From positions 62,001 through 126,000 of the forward strand of contig NZ_BMMS01000018.1 of assembly GCF_014646055.1 (NCBI RefSeq): a stretch of DNA of 64,000 nucleotides, written 5' to 3'. Shown here one piece after another: positions 1-8,358 of the stretch. Made by a program: the position numbers and the translations under genes. The notes beneath the pieces are model-generated. The model was not told the DNA's origin. It worked only from the letters and a program-made list of their open reading frames with translations, and did no database searches. The DNA is from Wenjunlia tyrosinilytica. GTDB lineage: Bacteria > Actinomycetota > Actinomycetes > Streptomycetales > Streptomycetaceae. The first letter of the stretch is position 1. Each line of letters opens with the position of its first letter.

Positions 1-794
1 TGGCCATGTCGACGGATCTCCCCCCGCAGTTGTTCGGTGATCTCGATGGACAGATCGGCGACCGCGGCGTCCTCGATGCGGCGCGGCTGGGGGATGTCGA
101 CCCGCCACTCGCGGGCGATGCGCCCTGGCCGCGAGGACAGCAGCACGACCCGCTGGGCCAGCCGGACCGCCTCGCGGACGTTGTGGGTGACGAACAGGAT
201 GGACACGCCGGTCTCGGACCAGATCCGCGTCAGCTCGTCGTGCAGGACATCGCGGGTGATCGCGTCCAGGGCCGCGAAGGGCTCGTCCATCAGCAGGACC
301 GGGGTCGCCTGGGAGAGCGCGCGGGCCAGCGCCACCCGTTGGCGCATCCCGCCGGACAGCTCGTGGACCCGCTTTCCGTAGGCGCCCCGCAGCCGCACGA
401 TCTCCAGGAGCCGCTCGGCCTCGCCGCGCCGCTCGGAGCGCGGGACCCCGCGAAGCCGCAGGGCGAGTTCGATGTTCTTGCCCGCGGTCAGCCACGGGAA
501 CAGCGCGTGCTCCTGGAACATGAGCGCGGGACGGCCGCCGGGCACCTCGATGCTGCCGGCCGACGGCCTGTCGAGGTCGGCGACGAGATTGAGCAGGGTG
601 GACTTGCCGCATCCCGAGGCACCGAGGAGGCAGACGAACTCACCGGGCGCCACGTCCAGACTGATGTCGTCGAGCACCGTCTGCGCAGCGCCGGGACGAC
701 CGAACGACTTCGACACGTGGTTCAGACGGACGGCGGGTGAAGCGGAGTCCACGAAGTCTGCGCCGGACTCGGCCTTGACGAGGGTGGTTGCCAT
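1..794 (-). CDS. ABC transporter ATP-binding protein, sulfonate/nitrate/taurine type (partial)
   Basis: Cytoplasmic ATPase of an SsuB/TauB/NrtD-type importer. About 264 codons are visible and the 3' end lies beyond the left edge. Walker A GASGCGKST is near residues 58-66, the signature LSGGMRQRVALARAL follows, and Walker B is LLMDEP. The ATG at 794 has a near-perfect ribosome binding site, GGAGGTGA. The gene follows the binding lipoprotein with an 81-bp gap, in one transcription unit with the cys genes, which favours organosulfur (sulfonate) uptake over nitrate. The family is certain. The substrate is inferred from context only, and a permease gene would be expected just outside the window. 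Confidence 0.9.
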   Translation of the reverse strand, partial: MATTLVKAESGADFVDSASPAVRLNHVSKSFGRPGAAQTVLDDISLDVAPGEFVCLLGASGCGKSTLLNLVADLDRPSAGSIEVPGGRPALMFQEHALFPWLTAGKNIELALRLRGVPRSERRGEAERLLEIVRLRGAYGKRVHELSGGMRQRVALARALSQATPVLLMDEPFAALDAITRDVLHDELTRIWSETGVSILFVTHNVREAVRLAQRVVLLSSRPGRIAREWRVDIPQPRRIEDAAVADLSIEITEQLRGEIRRHG

Positions 795-875
795 CGAGGT
801 CACCTCCTTGGGTCGGGGGCCGGTCCGCCCCGCCGCACGGGGGCGGGGCGGACCGGTGTGTCCGCTTGACGTGCG

Positions 876-2012
876 TTACTTGGCGCCGAGTCCCGCGTCG
901 GCGACCTCCGGCTGTCCCTCGGCCTTGAGCACCTTGTTCAGGAGCGTCAGGTCGTAGATCCCCTTGAGGTCGACCTTGTCGAGCAGGCCCGCCTTGATGC
1001 CGTGGTCGGCCTCCTGCTGGAGGGTGGAGGCCAGCGGGTCATTGGTGATCTGCACGTTCTTGAAGGCGGGGTCGAGCACCTCGTCGGGCAGGGCCTTGCC
1101 GGAGAGCGTCTCCAGAGCGGAGTTGATGTCCTTCTTGGCCTTGTCGGGGTTGGCGGTGATCCAGGCGTTGGTCTTCACCGAGCCGCGCAGCACGGCCTCG
1201 ACCACGTCCGGGTGCTCCTTGAGGAACTTCTGGGAGACGATCACGTTCGTGATGACGAACTTGCCGTCCTTCCACAGCGTCTTCTCGTCCAGGGCGACCT
1301 TGCCGCCTGCCGCGACCAGCTTGGAGGCGGTGGGCTCGGGCACCCAGGCGCCGTCGAGGTCACCGCGCTGGAAGGAGGTGGGGATCTCCTTGTTGTCCTG
1401 GCGGATGACCTTCACGTCGCCCTTGCCCGTCTGGGCGTCGACCTTCAGGCCCTTCTCCGCCAGGTAGTTCAGCAGCGCCACGTCCTGCGTATTGCCGAGC
1501 TGGGGAGTGGCTATCCGCTTGCCCTTGAGGTCGTCCAGGCCCTTGATCTTCTTGGGGTTGACGACGAGCGAGACACCGCCGGAGGCCGAGCCGGAGATGA
1601 TCTTCAGGCTCTGGCCCTTGGACTTCACATAGCCGTTGATCGACGGGGAGGGGCCGATCCAGCCGATGTCGATCGCACCCGCGTTGAGGGCCTCGATCTC
1701 CGCCGGGCCGGCGTTGAACACCTGGGTCTTGACCGAGGTTCCGCCGAGCTCCTTGGCGAACAGGCCTTCCTGGAGGCCCACGATGGGAGTGGCGTGAGTG
1801 GTGTTGCCGAAGTAGCCGATCTTCACCTCGGAGGCGGACAGCTTCTTCTTGTTCGCGTTGGCCGCGGGAGCGGCCTTCTTGGAGTCGTCCTTCTTCTCCG
1901 AGCCGTAGCCGCAGGCGCCGAGAACGCCGATCACGGGGATGAGCGCGGCCACGGCGATCAGACGCCGGGAGGAGCGGATGGTTCTGGAGGGCGTGGACTG
2001 AGCGGATGACAC
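876..2012 (-). CDS. ABC transporter substrate-binding lipoprotein, aliphatic sulfonate/nitrate family
   Basis: This 378-aa protein is an SsuA/TauA/NrtA-like periplasmic-binding-fold protein. It has a lipoprotein signal peptide: a basic N-terminus with RSSRR, a hydrophobic stretch and the lipobox LGAC with Cys34. The mature part starts with a Lys/Ala-rich tether. It then shows family features such as the early KIGYFGNTTHA strand and the IGWIGPSP ligand-site loop. The start is GTG at 2012, with AGAGGA about 11 nt upstream. It lies 193 bp after cysN and directly before the ATPase gene, so it should deliver a sulfur compound to that transporter. The exact ligand cannot be read from the sequence. 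Confidence 0.9.
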   Translation of the reverse strand: MSSAQSTPSRTIRSSRRLIAVAALIPVIGVLGACGYGSEKKDDSKKAAPAANANKKKLSASEVKIGYFGNTTHATPIVGLQEGLFAKELGGTSVKTQVFNAGPAEIEALNAGAIDIGWIGPSPSINGYVKSKGQSLKIISGSASGGVSLVVNPKKIKGLDDLKGKRIATPQLGNTQDVALLNYLAEKGLKVDAQTGKGDVKVIRQDNKEIPTSFQRGDLDGAWVPEPTASKLVAAGGKVALDEKTLWKDGKFVITNVIVSQKFLKEHPDVVEAVLRGSVKTNAWITANPDKAKKDINSALETLSGKALPDEVLDPAFKNVQITNDPLASTLQQEADHGIKAGLLDKVDLKGIYDLTLLNKVLKAEGQPEVADAGLGAK

Positions 2013-2043
2013 GGGAGGGTTTCCTCTCGGCGGGGTCCGGGCG

Positions 2044-2127
2044 TCAGGGCGCGGACCGGACAGCGATATGTCTTCGGTGCTGGTACTGCGACAGGGTGGG
2101 GACAGCGGTGATCGTCAGCGCACACAT
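2044..2127 (-). CDS. Possible 27-aa upstream peptide before the binding-lipoprotein gene
   Basis: This is a short ATG-started frame with a GGGGTGG stretch just upstream. It stops 31 nt before the binding-protein GTG. It contains HRRHIAVR, which only partly resembles the RHxDL core of actinobacterial sulfur-gene leader peptides, and it lacks their terminal Cys. It has the same length as the clear leader before sir. It may be a diverged leader or chance. The rest of the 2013-2205 gap shows no other gene. Confidence 0.22.
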   Translation of the reverse strand: MCALTITAVPTLSQYQHRRHIAVRSAP

Positions 2128-2205
2128 CGCGCCACCCCGCCCTGCCCACTGCTCAGTTGGCCGCCGCTGATCCAGCCGCCCAGCTTGTCGAACGTGGAGA
2201 AGACC

Positions 2206-3522
2206 TCACATGCCATGTGCCGCACCCCCCGAGAAAGCCTCGCCGACCAGGCCGGCGGTCAGTGTCGTACCGTCGGCGGCGTCGATGAGCAGGAACGAGC
2301 CGGTGCGCCGCGAGACCGCGTAGGCGTCCAGCGCCAGCGGCTCGGCCGTGCGCAGCACGACCCGCCCGATGTCGTTCACCTTCAGCGACCCCGGCCGCTC
2401 CTGCTTGTCCAGTGTGTCGATGTCCAGGCGGTGGGTGATGTCCTTCACGATCGCCTTGACCGTGCGGGTCGTGTGCTTCAGCAGCACCCGGTCACCCACG
2501 CGCAGCTCGCGCTCGTTGAGGTGGCAGACCGTCGCCTCGACGTCCTTGACCGCCGCGGGCGCCTGCGCCGTCGGGGCGATCAGGTCACCGCGGGCGATGT
2601 CGATGTCGTCGGCCAGCCGTACGGCCACGGACTGCGGGGCCCAGGCGACGTCCACCGGCTCACCGAGCAGGTCGATGCCCGCGATCGTGGAGGTGTGGCC
2701 GGACGGCAGCACGGTGACCGGCTCGCCCACCCGCAGCACACCGGAGGCGATCTGGCCCGCGTAGCCGCGGTAGTCCCGGAACTGCTCCGTCTGCGGGCGG
2801 ATCACGTACTGGACCGGAAGGCGCGCCGCCTCGTCGCTCGGGTCGCTGCCGACCGGGATGGTCTCCAGATGCTCCAGCAGGGTCGGGCCGCCGTACCAGT
2901 CCATGTTGGCGGACGGCTCCACCACGTTGTCCCCGGCCAGGGCCGAGATCGGTATCGAGGTGACGTCCGGCACGCCCAGGGAGGCGGCGTAGGCGGTGAA
3001 CTCCTCGGCGATCGCCGCGAAGACGGGCTCCGACCAGTCGACCAGGTCCATCTTGTTCACGGCCAGCACCACATGCGGCACCCGCAGGAGCGCGGCGACC
3101 GCGGCGTGGCGGCGGGTCTGCTCGACCACCCCGTTGCGGGCGTCGACCAGGACCACGGCCAGCTCCGCCGTGGAGGCGCCGGTCACCATGTTCCGCGTGT
3201 ACTGCACATGTCCGGGGGTGTCGGCCAGGATGAACCGCCGCCGGGCGGTGGCGAAGTAGCGGTAGGCGACATCGATGGTGATGCCCTGCTCGCGCTCGGC
3301 CCGCAGCCCGTCGGTCAGCAGCGCCAGGTCCGGCGCGTCCTGGCCGCGGCTGCGCGAGGCGTGCTCGACGGCCTCGAGCTGGTCGGTCAGCACCGACTTG
3401 GAGTCGTGCAGAAGCCGGCCGACGAGGGTCGACTTGCCGTCGTCCACCGAGCCCGCGGTGGCGAAGCGCAGCAGGGAGGTGGCGCTGACCTGCTGGAGGT
3501 CGACGGTGGTGTTCGCACTCAT
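2206..3522 (-). CDS. cysN: Sulfate adenylyltransferase subunit 1 (GTPase subunit)
   Basis: CysN is the GTP-hydrolysing partner of CysD. Together they activate sulfate to adenosine 5'-phosphosulfate (APS) in the cytoplasm. The 438-aa protein has an EF-Tu-like GTPase domain: P-loop GSVDDGKST near residue 20, switch region GITIDVAYRYF, DTPGH and NKMD. Beta-barrel domains follow. There is no fused APS kinase, in keeping with the separate cysC. The open frame extends upstream, but the ATG at 3522 lies 2 nt after the cysD stop, which fixes the start by translational coupling. Confidence 0.96.
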   Translation of the reverse strand: MSANTTVDLQQVSATSLLRFATAGSVDDGKSTLVGRLLHDSKSVLTDQLEAVEHASRSRGQDAPDLALLTDGLRAEREQGITIDVAYRYFATARRRFILADTPGHVQYTRNMVTGASTAELAVVLVDARNGVVEQTRRHAAVAALLRVPHVVLAVNKMDLVDWSEPVFAAIAEEFTAYAASLGVPDVTSIPISALAGDNVVEPSANMDWYGGPTLLEHLETIPVGSDPSDEAARLPVQYVIRPQTEQFRDYRGYAGQIASGVLRVGEPVTVLPSGHTSTIAGIDLLGEPVDVAWAPQSVAVRLADDIDIARGDLIAPTAQAPAAVKDVEATVCHLNERELRVGDRVLLKHTTRTVKAIVKDITHRLDIDTLDKQERPGSLKVNDIGRVVLRTAEPLALDAYAVSRRTGSFLLIDAADGTTLTAGLVGEAFSGGAAHGM

Positions 3523-3524
3523 GG

Positions 3525-4478
3525 TTAGAAGTACCCCTCGCGCTTGCGGTCCTCCATGGCGGCCTCGGACATCTTGTCGTCGGCCCGGGTCGCTCCCCGC
3601 TCGGTCAGGCGGCTGGCGGCCACCTCGGTGATCACCTCGGGGACGGTGGCGGCGGAGGACTCCACCGCGCCCGTGCACGACATGTCGCCGACCGTGCGGT
3701 ACCGCACCATGCGGCGCTCGACCGCCTCGCCCTCCTTGGGGCCGCCCCACTCGCCGGGCGCCAGCCACATGCCGTTGCGGCTGAACACCTCGCGCTCGTG
3801 GGCGAAGTAGATCTCGGGCAGCTCGATCCGCTCGCGCAGGATGTACTGCCACACATCCAGCTCGGTCCAGTTGGACAGCGGGAAGACACGCACATGCTCA
3901 CCGGGCGCGTGGCGGCCGTTGTAGAGCTGCCACAGCTCGGGGCGCTGCCGGCGCGGGTCCCACGCCCCGAACTCGTCCCGCAGGGAGAACACGCGCTCCT
4001 TGGCGCGGGCCTTCTCCTCGTCCCGGCGCCCGCCGCCGAACACCGCGTCGAAGCGCCCGTTCTCGATGGCCTCGAGCAGGGGAACGGTCTGCAGTGGGTT
4101 GCGGGTGCCGTCGGGACGCTCGCGCAGCCTGCCGCCGTCGATGTACTCCTGCACGGAGGCGACCACGAGCCGCAGCCCGTGCGCCTCGACCGTGCGGTCG
4201 CGGTACTCGATGACCTCGGGGAAGTTGTGCCCGGTGTCCACGTGGAGCAGGGTGAACGGGACCGGCGCCGGGCGGAACGCCTTGAGCGCCAGGTGCAGCA
4301 TCACGATCGAGTCCTTGCCGCCGGAGAACAGCAGCACAGGGCGCTCGAACTCGCCGGCGACCTCACGGAAGATGTGGACCGCCTCGGACTCCAGGGCGTC
4401 CAGGTGGCTGAGCGTGTAGGGGTTCTCCAGCGTCTCGGCCGTCTCGACGGCCGTGATCACACCGCGTGCGTCGCTCAT
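3525..4478 (-). CDS. cysD: Sulfate adenylyltransferase subunit 2
   Basis: CysD catalyses ATP + sulfate to APS + PPi with CysN. The 317-aa length is normal. The ATP-pyrophosphatase PP-loop SGGKDS sits at residues 52-57. The conserved C-terminal ending EDRKREGYF is present. The ATG at 4478 overlaps the cysC stop as ATGA, and the gene ends 2 nt before cysN, so all three genes are translationally coupled. Confidence 0.97.
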   Translation of the reverse strand: MSDARGVITAVETAETLENPYTLSHLDALESEAVHIFREVAGEFERPVLLFSGGKDSIVMLHLALKAFRPAPVPFTLLHVDTGHNFPEVIEYRDRTVEAHGLRLVVASVQEYIDGGRLRERPDGTRNPLQTVPLLEAIENGRFDAVFGGGRRDEEKARAKERVFSLRDEFGAWDPRRQRPELWQLYNGRHAPGEHVRVFPLSNWTELDVWQYILRERIELPEIYFAHEREVFSRNGMWLAPGEWGGPKEGEAVERRMVRYRTVGDMSCTGAVESSAATVPEVITEVAASRLTERGATRADDKMSEAAMEDRKREGYF

Positions 4479-5020
4479 GCCAGACCCCTTTCAACGAGCA
4501 GCGCGTGCAGCGCCGCCGCGGACTCGTCCACCGTCTGCGTGTGCGCCTCGATCCGGCCGTCCGGCCGCTCCGGGGCCTCGTAGGGGTCGTCCACACCGGT
4601 GAGGCCGGAGATCTCCCCCGCCCGCTGCTTGGCGTACAGGCCCTTCACATCGCGGTCCGAGCAGACCTCGACGGGGGTGGCCACATGGACCTCCACGTAC
4701 GGCGTCCCCGCCGCGTCGTGCCGCTTGCGCACGGCCTCACGGCTGTCCGCGTACGGCGCGATGACGGGCGCCAGCACCTTCACCCCGTGCGAGGCGAGCA
4801 GTTCGGCGACGAAGCCGATGCGCTGGACGTTCTGGTGCCGGTCCTCGCGGGAGAAGCCGAGCCCGGCGGAGAGGAAGGTGCGGATCTCGTCGCCGTCCAG
4901 CACCTCGACCCGGTGGCCGTCGCCGCGCAGCCTCTCGGCCAGGGCGAAGGCGATCGTGGTCTTGCCCGCGCTCGGCAGACCTGTGAGCCAGACGGTGGCT
5001 CCCCGGTCCGTGACGGTCAT
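4475..5020 (-). CDS. cysC: Adenylyl-sulfate (APS) kinase
   Basis: CysC phosphorylates APS to PAPS. With the ATG at 5020 the protein has 181 aa, P-loop GLPSAGKT at 14-21, and the family's DGDEIR and LGFSREDR motifs. This start has AGGAG six nt upstream. An in-frame ATG at 5125 overlaps the cysH stop as ATGA but has no ribosome binding site. It would add 35 residues of Thr/His-rich low-complexity sequence. I prefer 5020. Since the neighbouring reductase is of the APS type, PAPS made here probably serves sulfation or regulation more than the main reduction route. Confidence 0.93.
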   Translation of the reverse strand: MTVTDRGATVWLTGLPSAGKTTIAFALAERLRGDGHRVEVLDGDEIRTFLSAGLGFSREDRHQNVQRIGFVAELLASHGVKVLAPVIAPYADSREAVRKRHDAAGTPYVEVHVATPVEVCSDRDVKGLYAKQRAGEISGLTGVDDPYEAPERPDGRIEAHTQTVDESAAALHALLVERGLA

Positions 5021-5121
5021 CTGCGGCTCCTGCTCCTTCGCGTGCCCGGTGTGCGCGTGTTCTGTCCCGGCATGCCCGGTCGTCGTGGCATCCCTCGTCG
5101 TCGTGGCCGTCGTCGTCGTTG

Positions 5122-5826
5122 TCATCCGTGCAGCCCGCACTCGGTCTTGGCCCGGCCCGCCCAGCGGCCCGCGCGGGCGTCCTCGCCCTCCAGCACCCGG
5201 CGGGTGCAGGGCGCGCAGCCGACGGAGGCGTATCCGTCCGTCAGCAGGGGGTTGGTGAGGACTCCGTGCTCCGCCGCGTAGGCGTCCACGTCGTCCTGGG
5301 TCCAGCGGGCGATGGGGGAGACCTTCACCTTGCCGCGGCGGGGATCCCAGCCGACGACCGGGGTGTTCGCGCGGGTCGGCGACTCGTCGCGGCGCAGCCC
5401 GGTGGCCCAGGCGTCGTACCCGGCCAGGCCCTCCTCCAGCGGCTTGACCTTGCGCAGGGCGCAGCACAGGTCCGGGTCGCGGTCGTGCAGCTTCGGCCCG
5501 TACTCGGCGTCCTGTTCGGCAACGGACTGGCGGGGCGTCAGAGTTATGACGTTGACGTCGTAGACCTCGGCGACGGCGTCACGGGTGCCGATCGTCTCCG
5601 GGAAGTGGTAGCCGGTGTCCAGGAAGACCACGTCCACACCGGGGCGGGCGCGGGAGGCCAGGTGGGCCACGACCGCGTCCTCCATCGAGGACGTCACGCA
5701 GAACCGGTCGCCGAACTTGTCGGCGGCCCAGCGCAGCACCTCGAGCGCCGACGCCTCCTCCAGCTCTCTGCCCGCCCGTTCGGCCAGCTTCTCCAGCTCC
5801 TCCGCAGTGCGCTGAGCGGTGGTCAC
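5122..5826 (-). CDS. cysH: Adenylyl-sulfate (APS) reductase, thioredoxin-dependent, 4Fe-4S type
   Basis: CysH reduces APS to sulfite plus AMP. The 234-aa protein has both cysteine pairs that ligate a 4Fe-4S cluster in bacterial APS reductases (DLCCALRK and GCAPCTRR), plus the C-terminal catalytic ECGLH. PAPS-specific reductases lack the two CC pairs, so this is the APS-using type. The GTG at 5826 overlaps the previous stop as GTGA and has GAGAGG upstream. A longer frame upstream reads through His/Arg-rich sequence that is the shadow of the preceding gene's Thr-rich tail. Confidence 0.95.
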   Translation of the reverse strand: MTTAQRTAEELEKLAERAGRELEEASALEVLRWAADKFGDRFCVTSSMEDAVVAHLASRARPGVDVVFLDTGYHFPETIGTRDAVAEVYDVNVITLTPRQSVAEQDAEYGPKLHDRDPDLCCALRKVKPLEEGLAGYDAWATGLRRDESPTRANTPVVGWDPRRGKVKVSPIARWTQDDVDAYAAEHGVLTNPLLTDGYASVGCAPCTRRVLEGEDARAGRWAGRAKTECGLHG

Positions 5827-6044
5827 CCGGTGCCCCTCTCGCGGTCGGTGGTGGTGTTGCCGGTGGTGGTGGTGCCGGTGGTCGTGCCGACGGCCTGAAG
5901 GCCCTTGGCCAGCAGGCCGAGGAACTTCAGCTGGAACGCGCGCGAGCAGGCGGCGCACTCCCAGGCGCCGTGCCCCTCCTCGGAGGGACGCAGGTCCTCG
6001 TCGCCGCAGTAGGGGCAGTAGAACGGTGCGGCTCGCTCGCTCAC
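5823..6044 (-). CDS. Small zinc-ribbon protein of the sulfur operon
   Basis: This 73-aa protein has two CxxC pairs (C10/C13 and C30/C33) that would bind one zinc. Its C-terminal tail is low complexity and Thr-rich. It lies between sir and cysH and overlaps cysH by 4 nt (GTGA). The start is GTG at 6044 with GGAG upstream. Its place inside the operon suggests a helper role in sulfite or APS reduction, such as metal or electron handling, but no function can be read directly. Confidence 0.8.
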   Translation of the reverse strand: MSERAAPFYCPYCGDEDLRPSEEGHGAWECAACSRAFQLKFLGLLAKGLQAVGTTTGTTTTGNTTTDRERGTG

Positions 6045-6162
6045 TGCTCCGCCCTTTCGTTCGCTTCTCCGCCCGCTCGGCGAAGCTCCGGTGCGTTGCG
6101 GACCTGCGGTTGGGCGGCCTCGCGTGCGTCGCTCACTGGAGTGCCTTCGTTCGCTTCTCCGC
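6045..6162. repeat. Imperfect direct repeats in the sir to zinc-ribbon spacer
   Basis: The spacer contains TTCGTTCGCTTCTCCG twice (about 6056 and 6146) and GCTCACTGGAGTGCCT twice (about 6131 and 6161). The second copy runs into the end of sir. The zinc-ribbon gene's own start region carries a related GCTCACTG. This looks like a local slippage duplication that moved or lengthened the spacer. No gene is seen here. Confidence 0.6.
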
Positions 6163-7911
6163 TCACTGGAGTGCCTCCTCCGGCGCGCGCGCCGCCCACT
6201 GGGCGAAGCGCTCGCCGTCCTCGCGGTCGTCCTGGAAGCGGCGCAGCACCCGCTCGACGTAGTCGGGCAGTTCGGCGGCGGTGACCTTCAGACCGCGGAC
6301 CTTGCGGCCGAAGCCGGGCTCGAGGCCGAGAGCGCCACCGAGGTGCACCTGGTAGCCCTCCACCTGGTTGCCCTCGCTGTCGGTGACGAGCTGGCCCTTG
6401 AGGCCGATGTCGGCGACCTGGATACGGGCGCAGGCGTTGGGGCAGCCGTTGACGTTGATCGTGAGGGGCTGGTCGAAATCGGGCAGGCGCTTCTCGAGCT
6501 CGTCGATGAGCGACGAGCCGCGGGCCTTGGTCTCCACGATCGCGAGCTTGCAGAACTCGATGCCGGTGCAGGCCATGGTGCCGCGCCGGAACGGGGACGG
6601 GTCGACCCTCAGGTCCAGCGCCTCGAGGCCGGCGACCAGGGATTCGATCCGCGACTCCTCGACGTCGAGCACGATCATCTTCTGCTCGACGGTGGTGCGC
6701 AGGCGGTCGGACCCGTGCTCGGCGGCCAGTTCGGCGATCCTCGTCAAGGTGGCACCGTCGACGCGTCCGACGCGCGGGGCGAAGCCGACGTAGTAGCGGC
6801 CGTCCTTCTGCCGGTGCACACCGACGTGGTCGCGCCACTGCTCGAGCGGCTGCTCGGGCGCGGGTCCGTCGATGAGCTCACGCTCGAGGTACTCGTCCTG
6901 GAGCACCTGGCGGAACTTCTCGGCACCCCAGTCGGCGACGAGGAACTTCAGCCGCGCCCGGTTGCGCAGTCGGCGGTAGCCGTAGTCGCGGAAGATCCCG
7001 ATGACACCGGCCCAGACGTCGGGCACCTCGTCCAGCGGGACCCACGCGCCGAGCCGGACACCGATCTTGGGGTTGGTCGACAGGCCGCCGCCGACCCACA
7101 GGTCGAAGCCGGGGCCGTGCTCGGGGTGCTCGACGCCGACGAACGCGATGTCGTTGATCTCGTGGGCGACGTCGAGGAGCGGGGATCCGGAGATCGCCGT
7201 CTTGAACTTGCGGGGGAGGTTGGAGAACTCCTTGCTCCCGATGTACCGGCTGTGGATCGCGTCGATGGCGGGCGTGCCGTCGATGATCTCGTCCTCGGCG
7301 ATCCCGGCGACCGGCGAGCCGAGGATGACGCGGGGGGTGTCACCGCATGCCTCGGTCGTGGACAGGCCGACGCTCTCGAGACGGCGCCAGATCTCCGGTA
7401 CGTCCTCGATTCGGATCCAGTGGTACTGCACATTCTGCCGGTCGGTGATGTCGGCCGTGCCGCGGGCGAACTCCTGGGAGATCTCACCGATGGTGCGCAG
7501 CTGCTCGGCGGTCAGCCGCCCGCCGTCGACGCGCACCCGCATCATGAAGAACTTGTCGTCCAGCTCCTCCGGCTCCAGGATCGCGGTCTTGCCGCCGTCG
7601 ATCCCGGGCTTGCGCTGGGTGTACAGGCCCCACCAGCGCATCCGGCCGCGCAGATCGGCCCCGTCGATGGAGTCGAAGCCGCGGTGGGCGTAGATCGTCT
7701 CGATGCGTGCCCGGACGTTGAGACCGTCGTCGTCCTTCTTGGTCTGCTCGTTGGCGTTGAGCGGTGTGAGGTGTCCCGCGGCCCACTGGCCCTCGCCGCG
7801 GTGGCGGCTCTTGCGGGCGCCACCGGCTGCGCCGGCGCCCCGGGCACCGGCGCCGGGGGAGGCGCCGTCCGGGGCGTTCGCGGAGCTGGACGAACGGGGG
7901 GTGGCGGCCAT
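6163..7911 (-). CDS. sir: Nitrite/sulfite reductase (ferredoxin-type sulfite reductase)
   Basis: This enzyme reduces sulfite to sulfide by six electrons. The 582-aa protein has the two-fold ferrodoxin-like nitrite/sulfite reductase fold and the siroheme/4Fe-4S cysteine motifs ACTGIEFC and GCPNAC. The first about 50 residues are a Ser/Ala/Gly-rich extension before the conserved core. The frame is open further upstream, but the ATG at 7911 has AAGGA about 8 nt before it. It is the first enzyme gene of the cys operon, so the product is sulfide for cysteine synthesis, not ammonia. Confidence 0.95.
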   Translation of the reverse strand: MAATPRSSSSANAPDGASPGAGARGAGAAGGARKSRHRGEGQWAAGHLTPLNANEQTKKDDDGLNVRARIETIYAHRGFDSIDGADLRGRMRWWGLYTQRKPGIDGGKTAILEPEELDDKFFMMRVRVDGGRLTAEQLRTIGEISQEFARGTADITDRQNVQYHWIRIEDVPEIWRRLESVGLSTTEACGDTPRVILGSPVAGIAEDEIIDGTPAIDAIHSRYIGSKEFSNLPRKFKTAISGSPLLDVAHEINDIAFVGVEHPEHGPGFDLWVGGGLSTNPKIGVRLGAWVPLDEVPDVWAGVIGIFRDYGYRRLRNRARLKFLVADWGAEKFRQVLQDEYLERELIDGPAPEQPLEQWRDHVGVHRQKDGRYYVGFAPRVGRVDGATLTRIAELAAEHGSDRLRTTVEQKMIVLDVEESRIESLVAGLEALDLRVDPSPFRRGTMACTGIEFCKLAIVETKARGSSLIDELEKRLPDFDQPLTINVNGCPNACARIQVADIGLKGQLVTDSEGNQVEGYQVHLGGALGLEPGFGRKVRGLKVTAAELPDYVERVLRRFQDDREDGERFAQWAARAPEEALQ

Positions 7912-8089
7912 GGAGCGTCCTTCAGGCGAGCAAGCGGGTGGGCGGATGGGCGCGGCGGACGAACCCCGGCCGGACGTGACGGGTTCACCGTCGACGGCGG
8001 CCGATTCGGATGCCGAGGAGTGTCGGGACGACCGGGTGCGCGCCCGCACATCCGCGGCGGCGGGGACGGCGTGGGGTCTGCGCTCGAAG

Positions 8090-8173
8090 TCAGATCACCG
8101 GACAGATGGCGCTGGACATGCGGCCGAGGTCGACGTGAAGTCGACCTACCAAGGCGGTTCCGGCGCGTGACAT
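8090..8173 (-). CDS. Cys-containing leader peptide upstream of sir
   Basis: A 27-aa frame starts at ATG 8173 and ends in TGA. It contains RLHVDLGRMSSAICPVI, which fits the short actinobacterial 'putative leader peptide' pattern with an R-x-HxDL core and a single Cys near the end. Such peptides precede sulfur assimilation genes. It lies 178 bp upstream of the sir start on the same strand. The Cys codon is the fourth from the stop. A cysteine-starvation attenuation or coupling mechanism is a reasonable inference but is not visible directly. Confidence 0.8.
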   Translation of the reverse strand: MSRAGTALVGRLHVDLGRMSSAICPVI

Positions 8174-8210
8174 GTGGGAAGCGTGGCACGCGGGTCTCGG
8201 GCCAGTCCAC

Positions 8211-8233
8211 TGACATCCACTATCTGGACATCA
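8211..8233. promoter_or_regulatory. Imperfect inverted repeat upstream of the sulfur leader peptide
   Basis: The half-sites TGACATCCA and TGGACATCA are separated by 5 bp. They match the inverted arrangement at 7 of 9 positions. The element lies about 38 bp upstream of the leader ATG, where a repressor or activator of the sulfur operon would bind. No regulator is assigned. Confidence 0.3.
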
Positions 8234-8358
8234 TTGGCTCGAATGGCGAGACAGTGTGTCGTGCGCCACGAAAGCCCGTGGGCCGGGCTCCCGGGCATCC
8301 TCTCAGCACCCTCTTGGCTGGATCGGCTCGGCTGGATCTGTTCGGCGGGATGCCCCGC

